NCBI RefSeq assembly: GCF_000264905.1
Contig: NW_006763153.1
Coordinates: forward strand, 207,982-271,981
Direction of reading: 5' to 3'
Source: Stereum hirsutum FP-91666 SS1
Lineage: Eukaryota > Basidiomycota > Agaricomycetes > Russulales > Stereaceae
Length of the DNA stretch: 64,000 nt
Every line of letters begins with the position of its first letter. Within the stretch, counting starts at the first letter, position 1. The notes under the pieces are model-generated. The model was not told the DNA's origin, made no database searches, and worked only from the letters and a program-made list of their open reading frames with translations. Shown piece after piece: positions 57,016-64,000 of this stretch. The position numbers and the translations under genes are program-made.

Positions 57016-57339
57016 ACGGACCGAGTCGCATAAGCATAGAGTCTTCCTACACATACCGATATTGCCGTCGTCAATGTCAACGATCGCGAGGTGGCGCGAA
57101 CAGTTGGATGGTGTGGCATAAAGACACTTGGGTGACAATTGTCAAGCTTCAGCGAGTCGGGCAATGGTGATAGTATCATACAGCTTAGGAATTATATATA
57201 CAGCAGTAGTTCGGAAGCGCAATTACGGTACTCAATATTGGTACAATATGTTACAAGGCGACGTCGAACAGTGATGTGCACCGTCTAAGAAAGTAAGGGT
57301 TATGCCCACGAAAACGAAAATATTTGTAAATAAGTTCCA
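57016..57339. other. Junction and intergenic region
   Basis: Sequence after the point where hydantoinase similarity ends. The frame DIAVVNVNDREVARTVG near 57060 may be a rearranged scrap of the same gene. Nothing else recognised. Confidence 0.3.
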
Positions 57340-57399
57340 CTACGATCGTCCTTGCTTACATTCCCCTGATCCCACTACCTCCTCTCCCGTATGAGCCCG

Positions 57400-60300
57400 C
57401 ACTCGGCCCTTGCCCCCGCCCACCGTCTCCGTACCCATGGGAAACTGACGTTTTTGATTGTTATGCACCCGAATCTGCTCCTGCGGGGTGAGTATCGGAT
57501 GACCAGGAACTATCTGTGGCGCCGAAGTCGAGCTAAGGTGATCTGAGTTCGAGGGCGATGGGAGTGGGTTGGGGAGCGCAAAGAAGTCCAGGCCGCCAGC
57601 GCTAGGCCACGCCGAGAACGACGTGCTCGCTGACATCTGCTGGCACACGAATAGAGAATCTTAGAGAATGATCCTAGAGGTGGAACACAGCGGAGAGAGC
57701 TTACAGGATGACTGTCAGCACTGGTGTCCATAGGCATGAACGACGAGAAAAATTCATCCAGAAACGTCGTAGAGGCGGGGAGCGGAGGCCTTGGAATGCC
57801 CTGCTCAGGGGGAGGCTGGTGCTGATAAACGTTCGTGCCGGCCGGGATGCCGCCGTAGGGAGTCGCATCTGCACTTTTTGAATGCATCCGGCTGGGCGGT
57901 AACGCACCACCCAGGTAAGGCGGGATGGGTGCCGGAGCAGCATGTACGGAAGGTAAAGCGGCAGCCGAGGAGGTATATTCGACCACAGAACGCCGTGGGC
58001 CCATCGCTGGAGCGTGTGATGGGCCAGCTACAGAGGCATGAGACGGGGCAGGTGCCATGGGTGGAGGCTGCAGCCTGATCTCGTCCGCATCTGGTTCCTC
58101 CTGCTGTTGTAACGCGTTCGCGCTCTCTAGCATCTGCATCAACGCCCCCACCATTTTCGGTGCTCCCGGAATTTTTAACCTGATCCCATGCGCCAAAATG
58201 GGCAACGTTGTCTCCAGTCTCTCCGTGGCTTTCTCGGCCCTCTTTCCACCCCATCTCCCATCACTTCGCCCCTTAACCCTCCTCGTACCTTTCTTGGCAG
58301 AGCCCTTCGCGCCATCCTTCTCGCCACCAACGACGGCTTGACTCTGACTTGCGCTGATGATGTCGCCCATGTCGATGGTGGCGGAGCATAGCGCAGCATA
58401 GACGAACAGGTAGGCAGACCGTGCGACGGGGAATGAATTCTTGAAGAGGCGGAGGCAGGCGGCGATATCTTGGGCAGACTTGCGGCATGCTGTGGCGGCG
58501 TATGGGACGGCGAGAGAGCCGGTTTGGGCGAAGGGACGATAAAGCAGGATCCAGATCGTGTGGATCAAAAGGCTAAGGCAGATTCAACAGGATCAAACTA
58601 CTGTTTAAGACGAAGAGAGCTAGCAGAATGTCGTAAAAGCTTACTTGAACTGTATGACGTGCGCTGGTGGCGACACTGGTGGAAGGTTATCTGCGTCAAG
58701 GAGGATTTCGACGGGTACCTGGGCTTGCCACGCTGTCATGCGATCTCGCATGCTGAGGACAAAATCGCGAGCTTGAAGAAGGCGAGATTCTTTGATGGAA
58801 TAAACATGTTCGAGGACTTCGTCGAGGAACTAAATACGACGGATCTGTCAGTTATGGCCAGTATCGATGAACGAAGTTAAGATGCGTAGCAACCTGGTAG
58901 AGTGAGCAGGAACTTGGTGAAAGTCAGCACAGTGTAGATGACTGAGATAACGGAGACCTACGTACTATCGGAAGCATCTCATCTCGAACGACGCTTGGGC
59001 ACCAGGGTACTGCTTTGTCGTAAACTCAGCCCACTGCACTTCCGAGTAAAAGGGTCTCCACAAGGTTGCTCCATCCTCGACAGCTAAGCATGTCACAGAA
59101 CCAACGACCGGTGGTTAGTTGGGGGGAGATAGAGGCAGAGACCGAAATCGTACGAGGGAGTGGGGGCTTTTCTTTCGGCCTCAAGGTAGGCCTTTTGGCG
59201 AGGGACAGCGACAGGGTCCTGAGGCAAGCATGTTATATTTCATTAGCAAAAATGATACCGAAAAGATCGAGAATGCAAAGCGTACTTGTCCCATGTATAT
59301 GCCGCCCAATATGTGCATAATTCGGCCGTCCGTAGCTTCTCTGGTAGGCCTTCATAGCTGCGATTTGGACGCTCCCATCCAAGGTCTATCACATGTAACG
59401 TTTTGTCAGACACGATTGTCAAAAGAAAGTGGTCTGGCATAGGTGCTTACCTTCGATCATTCGGAATGCATAGCGCCGGCCATGACCCACGCCTGCGAGT
59501 ACAGGCCCTCAGCCGCGTTGTGGCCTGAAATGAGGAGGAGACCTGATGCAAATCAGCATGCAGGTTCGAGGAATAAACACTCAAGCGAGAAAGACCGACC
59601 TTGAACGGTCGCGATCGCGCTTGGCCTGCTGAGCTCGACCGCCAGGAGTAAATGGGCTCTCGCCTGGATAACAATACCTGCATCAATAGGCAGTCCAGGA
59701 CAGTAGAGGAGGGGGAGACTATGTACCGCAAACTCATGCAGCCGATCTCGCATCTCTGGTATATGTCTCGACGCTTGGGAGTAGATACACCACAGAAGGA
59801 AGTCGTTGCAGAACGTGGGTTCGCTAGTATGGAGGCTTTCTGACCGAGGCAGATGATCAATACGTACGTAGACCGACTGATTCAAACGATGCGATTGACG
59901 TACCTTCGAAAGCAGGTCGATAGATCACCTCGTAGCGAGGATTCTGCCAGCTAAACGCGAGATTAGAATAGAACAGCAAACGAAGGGACGGTGCGTACGC
60001 ACCAGAAGTAGCTCTCCATCATCAACTGGCTTTCCGCTAAGGTAGGAATACGGAATTCCGAAAAGCTATCGACGGCGACCGCAAGCAGTCGATTGAGTAC
60101 ATCCTGGCGTAGAGCAGCGGTCTCCTTGACGGACGAATCCTCGTCTGCTGCTCGGTCAAAGACGGTGATGATATTTGAGGTCTTCGTGGACTCTGCACTA
60201 GGCTATCATACAAAAAATGCGTCAACAAAACAGGCATAGCCGGTAACTAGACCAAAGAAATGCAAAAGATAGAGAGGCACGCACCTCAGGCAGACTGTTG

Positions 60301-61014
60301 CCCTCAGCCAACTTGTCCTCCTCGACTTCCTCCTTCTTCACCAACTTTCTGCGCTTCCTCGTCGACACAATAGGCTTTTTGACCTCGCCATCATCACGCT
60401 GCTTCATCCACTCCATGAGCATCCGCTCTCGGTCATCGTCTCCGGCGCTCGCGAGTTGTTCAATGAAAGACTGTGAAGCTTCTGCCGTAGTGATGGCACT
60501 TTCGAGCCTCGAAGCTTCTCCGGACCTGCACGAAGCAATCGATTCAAGATTGAAATGAAGAGGAAACGATCAGAGACCGAAGGTGCGGAAGATATCGCGA
60601 AGCCACGCACCTTGGGAACACACACGCAATCCCCGCCTGAGGACAAAACTTACACAGACTCTCTCCATTCTCTCCCTTTCCATCGCATCTCCTCTTCCTG
60701 CGCCTACAAGCCTCACACGATGCCGCGTATCTTCTCTTTCCAGTACGCGTATCGACGTTCTTGGATCCAGTGGCTGTGGCTGTGTCTGCATCGTGTCTCG
60801 AAGTAGAATTCAAGCCTGATCTTGAAGCTGATGTGGTTTGAGATGGCGAGTACGAATTGTCTTCATGTTGTTGTGGATATTGTGAACCGTTACGAAAGTT
60901 TGAATGAGAGTTGGAAGCGAATTCGAAGTGAGGATACGACTGTTGTTGGTCAAGTGCTGGCGGGGAAAGGGAGTGTGATTGCGATTGTGATGGTGAAGAG
61001 GGATGTTTCGGCAT
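57400..61014 (-). CDS. Zn2Cys6 regulator with fungal_trans domain, probable frameshift
   Basis: A large minus-strand regulator. Start MPKHPSSPSQSQSHSLSPPA at 61014. A Ser/Gln/Asn-rich leader precedes GKRRYAASCEACRRRKRRCD and GESLCKFCPQAGIACVF, a complete six-Cys cluster (60612-60700). Further exons: LESAITTAEASQSFIEQLAS and a KRRK basic region (60285-60540); RQDVLNRLLAVAVDSFSEFR (60030-60210); FCNDFLLWCIYSQASRHIPE and VIQARAHLLLAVELSRPSA (59570-59830); GHNAAEGLYSQAWVMAGAM, then FRMIEDLGWERP (59360-59510); VLSMRDRMTAWQAQ (about 58740); and IHTIWILLYRPFAQTGSLAV with the typical fungal_trans tail (58400-58570). A Pro/Ser-rich C-terminus ends near 57500. At about 59470 one base seems missing between MAGAM and FRMIE, which breaks the frame; this could be a lesion or an assembly error. 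Expected product is 900-1000 residues. Confidence 0.75.
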
Positions 61015-61525
61015 CGGACACGACCAGGGCGAAAAGTAGATAAAAACGAGGGATACGTATGGCACTCACACGATCGAGGACGAGTGTGGGGTGCAGCCAA
61101 CACAAAGTTGCTTAGCGTCGCTTGCTCAGGGGCGCTTGCCGGTGTGTGTCGTTGAGCGTCGTTTATGTACTCAATATAATGGGGCCGCCGATCCTTCGCA
61201 GTATCTCCTTGGGGAAGTCAAGCTACCGCATGTGCGATGGGTCGAATCTGTGGAAGGGTGTATAGTTTCTATACAAGGCTCAAATTTATGTGCTCACGAT
61301 AAAGAGGTCGGAGACAAACGAGCATTGAGCGAAAAAGCAGATCCACTGGCAGAGACTTCAACAAAGGCAAGAAAGAAAGAATAAATATGCGATAGAACTC
61401 GAGCCATCGTAGAAACGGGTATGGATACAGGTCGTTACGAGATCATTCTTCACGACTCGATAATCTGTACAACCTACCAAGACCGAGGCCAACGAAAGAG
61501 ACAAATCACAATCCCAACCGGCCTT
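61015..61525. other. Intergenic between tail-to-head genes
   Basis: Upstream region of the minus-strand zinc-cluster regulator and 3' region of the esterase pseudogene. No other gene recognised. Confidence 0.3.
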
Positions 61526-63300
61526 CTAAACCGCCATAATCTCCCCAACCTCCAACAAATACACCCATTTCGCATCCTTCCTCAACTCAATATTCCCATC
61601 CACCAACAATACCTTATACTCCTCCCACTCCTTCGTCCCTTACCCCACCCCACCCGTCTCTTCGCTCAATCCCCGGTTCACAAACTCCCTCAAGTCAGCT
61701 ATCTAAGCCCGCATGGCCTTCTCCTCTTCCGCCGTTGACCCATGCATAATCGAGAAAGTCCAGATATGCTTGTCGAAAGCATGGCCATCGCCGAGGGTGG
61801 CGGGAGCTACGCGATCCATAAACGACGGGCAGTAAGACAGAGGCCATCAGGGACCGACGAACGTCACGTGAAGTGGCGTTTCGACAGTTTTCAGCGATTT
61901 ATCTCGTTTAAACGATGTTTCGCGGAAATCCAGGAAGACAGTCCTCTGGGTAACCCAGTCACCCATTATACTGTGTAGTCAAAACCAAATAAAACGACGA
62001 ATTGCGAGTGCCATTAACTGCAGCCCGTCGAGAGTGACGGTGGCGCCGCGGATCGGATCTTCTGGGCATTGCAAGTTTAATGGCACTCGCAAATTTCGTA
62101 TTTTCGTGGATTTCTTTGCACAGAAACATTACACTCAGACATACACGTCGGACTGTCTTCCTGGATTTTTGATATAGGGCTTTTTGCGTGAGCTATTCGT
62201 CGAGGACTGCAAAATCGCCACTTCACGTGACGTTCGTCGGTCCCTGATAGCCTCTGTCTTAGGAGATTAAATAGCGGTGGACGTGGGAAAGAGGCACGTT
62301 TGCGTGCCGGAGCTGGTCGACGAGGAGGCGGGAGGGGGCACGAACTTGGCCATCAGAAACTAGGGTTGGCGAGAAAGCGAGTAAGATCGTGGAGCTCATA
62401 ACGGTAGACTGAGATAAAGAACCGCAGAAAATTGGACGTACTGATGTCACCATACACCTTCTTCCATGCGTCGATGTTCGGGTCAGGGTCGGGGTGTGCA
62501 TATGGAAGATGAACCTTGCAGTTGAGGTAAGCGTCGATGAGCTTGTCCGTTACGTGTGACGGGTAATAATTGGAGACTTGGAGGTGTAACGTCTCCAGCG
62601 AGTCCGGTGGGTTTATTTGACGGTACATAGATCGTCTCTTATGGACGGTAAAAAATCGAACGACCCATCACTCCATCTGAGCGGCGCAAAATTCGATGGC
62701 GAGATACGGCTTACCTCGTCGCGAACTTCACTAACAAAGAGCTCCAACCGTCTCCTCTCGAACTCCTTCGCAAACTCCCCATTCTTGAATCTATCAAACA
62801 GATCCGTCGGGAAGAAGGTACCATTCACGACTGGTCGGAAGGTATGCATCTTCAGTCCCATGACTTTGCTAGTGAGTTTGCGTGCGGGTATCGAGCGGAG
62901 CCGAGCAAGTTTTTCGGGGCCGGAGAGGGAAAGAGGAATGGAGCAAGCGGTAAGAAGCTCCTCGAACTGCGGTTGGACGTCGGAGAGGGACTTCGGAGAG
63001 GTGGGAATAGCGTTTGAGTAGCTGACGTCGCCACGAATACATGATAATCAATGAGACAAAGTCACCAGGGGAAGCAGACAGGGTGGGTGAGAAAAAGGTT
63101 GGGACGGCACCGTACATGATTAACCGGTTAAACACCGGGGCGTCATCCTTCTGCTCGCCCTTCCGCATGAAGAATTCATGGCAGACCTGCGCATGCACGC
63201 TATATGCTTCTGCACTTCGTCCCGCCAACGTCAACTTCTCCCTCGTATTCCCGCCGAACCTATGGTCGGGGGGCGCACCATACTCCTAAGTAGACCTACA
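61526..63300 (-). pseudogene. Carboxylesterase/lipase family protein, split by a MITE
   Basis: An alpha/beta-hydrolase of the type-B carboxylesterase kind. Minus-strand order: KLTLAGRSAEAYSVHAQVCH (about 63180-63240), the nucleophile elbow, where the family GxSxG has become GRSAE (second Gly lost); KMHTFRPVVNGTFFPTDLFD and EFERRRLELFVSEVRDEVS (62700-62855); SLETLHLQVSNYYPSHVTDK (about 62540-62610); DGQVRAPSRLLVDQLRHANV and HVHRYLIS (62270-62370). A 425-bp element then interrupts. Beyond it CPSFMDRVAPATLGDGHAFD continues in the same frame once the element and one TA are removed. GDGHAFD carries the expected catalytic His. Further lesions: TAG at 61703-61705 where EKAMRA is followed in relatives by Trp, and another stop about 40 codons later. 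Ends near 61526. Non-functional. Confidence 0.85.
61835..62259. mobile_element. Foldback MITE, 425 bp, TA target duplication
   Basis: Terminal inverted repeats of 44 bp (61835-61878 and 62216-62259), starting AGACAGAGG and including ACGTCACGTGAAGTGGCG, differ at one position. TA dinucleotides flank both ends (61833-61834 and 62260-62261). Two further inverted pairs are nested inside: AAATCCAGGAAGACAGTCC at 61926 with its inverse at 62150-62168, and TTGCGAGTGCCATTAA at 62002 with its inverse at 62077-62092. The whole element can therefore fold into one long hairpin. There is no coding capacity. The TA duplication points to a Tc1/mariner-type transposase acting in trans (inference). It sits in the esterase coding sequence. 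Confidence 0.85.
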
Positions 63301-64000
63301 AACGTCGTTCATGACGGTGATCACGGTGACAGCGGCGGCGCGCGTGTCAGTGATGGTAGGGTACCTCTTCGAGAGCCCTTTGATCATGACAACAAGGCTG
63401 TTGAGCAAAAACCGAGTGAGTTTCGTGAATTTCTCGATCAGAGTGAGTATAAGACGCCACTTACCCCCAGAGAGCGCGATCGTGAGCGCGACATCGCTCC
63501 GACCGATGCTGTTGAATGGCTACAGTGTTATATGAGCTATTTGAGTCGTCAACAACAGTAGAAACCATAATACAGACCTTACATTTCCGAACATGCGATA
63601 CTTAGAGGGAAGGGATGACCCCCCGCGAGGATATTGATATCTCGGCCATAAATAAGACATAAACACTGTTCAATGAGTGCAATAAGTGCCCTTGTACAAA
63701 AAAAGAGGGATGAAAGAAGAAAAAGAAAAATAAAAATAAAACACGCCATGGTCGCGGGCGCACGATGCCTGTCTGGGTACGCCACAAACGTCGTTCGAGA
63801 CGGCGGGGGACCGAGTATCGTCAAAGCATTGCTTGGCGATGTTATGCGACGTCTCTGCAAGCATTTTGCGCCCGAAACAAAGACAATCTCACAAAAACGA
63901 GTGAGTTATGCTAACGTTTCAGTGAAAATGGCTATAAGGGGTGACTTACCTTTAGAAAACGCGATTCTGAGCGCGCTATGGCTTCAATGGGCGGCGCGAT
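63301..64000. repeat. Direct duplication of an unidentified exon-like segment
   Basis: 63300-63490 and 63785-63985 share landmarks in the same order and spacing: CAAACGTCGTTC at the start, AAACGAGTGAGTT or AACCGAGTGAGTTTC in the middle, and an ACTTACC-containing block ending GCGCGAT...TGAGCGCG. On the minus strand each copy has a GTAAGT donor after an Ala/Ser-rich exon end, so this looks like a gene fragment duplicated in tandem (period about 485). The protein is not recognised. The second copy runs off the window. Confidence 0.4.

Noticed and set aside
1..64000. CRISPR arrays, bacterial operons, rRNA genes, riboswitches
   Set aside because: No evenly spaced short repeats with unique spacers and no rRNA-like sequence. 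The intron-rich genes show this is a fungal nuclear region.

Overview
This window is nuclear DNA of a filamentous basidiomycete, most likely an Agaricomycete. The evidence is: short (about 50-90 bp) GT-AG introns densely splitting the genes; a fungal-type FunK1 kinase with HRD and DLD motifs; Zn2Cys6 regulators; a two-finger GATA factor of the siderophore-regulator type; an F-box/LRR-like protein; a fungal APH-family phosphotransferase. Nothing prokaryotic, no rRNA and no CRISPR array is visible. The species cannot be named from the sequence.

Layout: 1-1.24 kb is a degenerate GA-rich minisatellite. 2.4-4.6 kb is a broken GATA factor. 5.3-6.9 kb holds a tRNA-like relic and a pair of inverted repeats. 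7.1-10.3 kb is an apparently intact eight-exon FunK1 kinase. 11.0-12.5 kb is a 5' fragment of an importin-5/Kap121-like gene. A dispersed repeat of about 440 bp follows, then a 4 kb gene desert. 17.1-17.3 kb is a broken APH-kinase fragment, 17.6-20.7 kb a PX plus GH18 chitinase gene with one stop codon, and 21.0-22.9 kb an intact F-box-like gene. 24-30 kb has small or decayed genes (a secreted DUF4185-like protein, coiled-coil proteins). 31.6-33.3 kb is a G-alpha pseudogene. 36.2 kb has a small secreted Cys-containing protein, and 37.0-38.0 kb an intact Zn2Cys6 regulator with a coiled coil. 38.5-40 kb holds a hypothetical protein with a basic nuclear-localisation motif. 43.4-45.1 kb is a tandem array of a unit of about 173 bp. 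45.7-46.2 kb is a MITE-like element, 46.3-47.1 kb an eL8 ribosomal protein pseudogene, 48.6-50.9 kb a regulator with a C-terminal Zn2Cys6 cluster, 53.1-53.9 kb an intact APH-family gene, and 54.4-55.0 kb a conserved hypothetical. 55.2-57.0 kb is a hydantoinase/oxoprolinase pseudogene carrying the second copy of the dispersed repeat. 57.4-61.0 kb is a large Zn2Cys6/fungal_trans regulator with one probable frameshift. 61.5-63.3 kb is a carboxylesterase pseudogene split by a 425-bp foldback MITE with TA target duplications.

The dominant theme is decay. At least eight recognisable genes (GATA factor, importin, chitinase, DUF4185-like protein, G-alpha, eL8, hydantoinase, carboxylesterase) carry stops, frameshifts or missing segments, while their introns are still in place, so they are not processed copies. 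Several nonsense codons are TAG where the family has Gln or Trp, i.e. C:G to T:A changes. Intact long genes lie between them. This suggests an accessory or duplicated chromosomal region in which redundant copies are being lost, with several small inverted-repeat elements and one dispersed repeat sitting at broken genes. The genes do not form one pathway. The intact ones are mostly regulatory or signalling (FunK1, F-box, three zinc-cluster factors, APH kinases). Single-base assembly error cannot be excluded for individual frameshifts.
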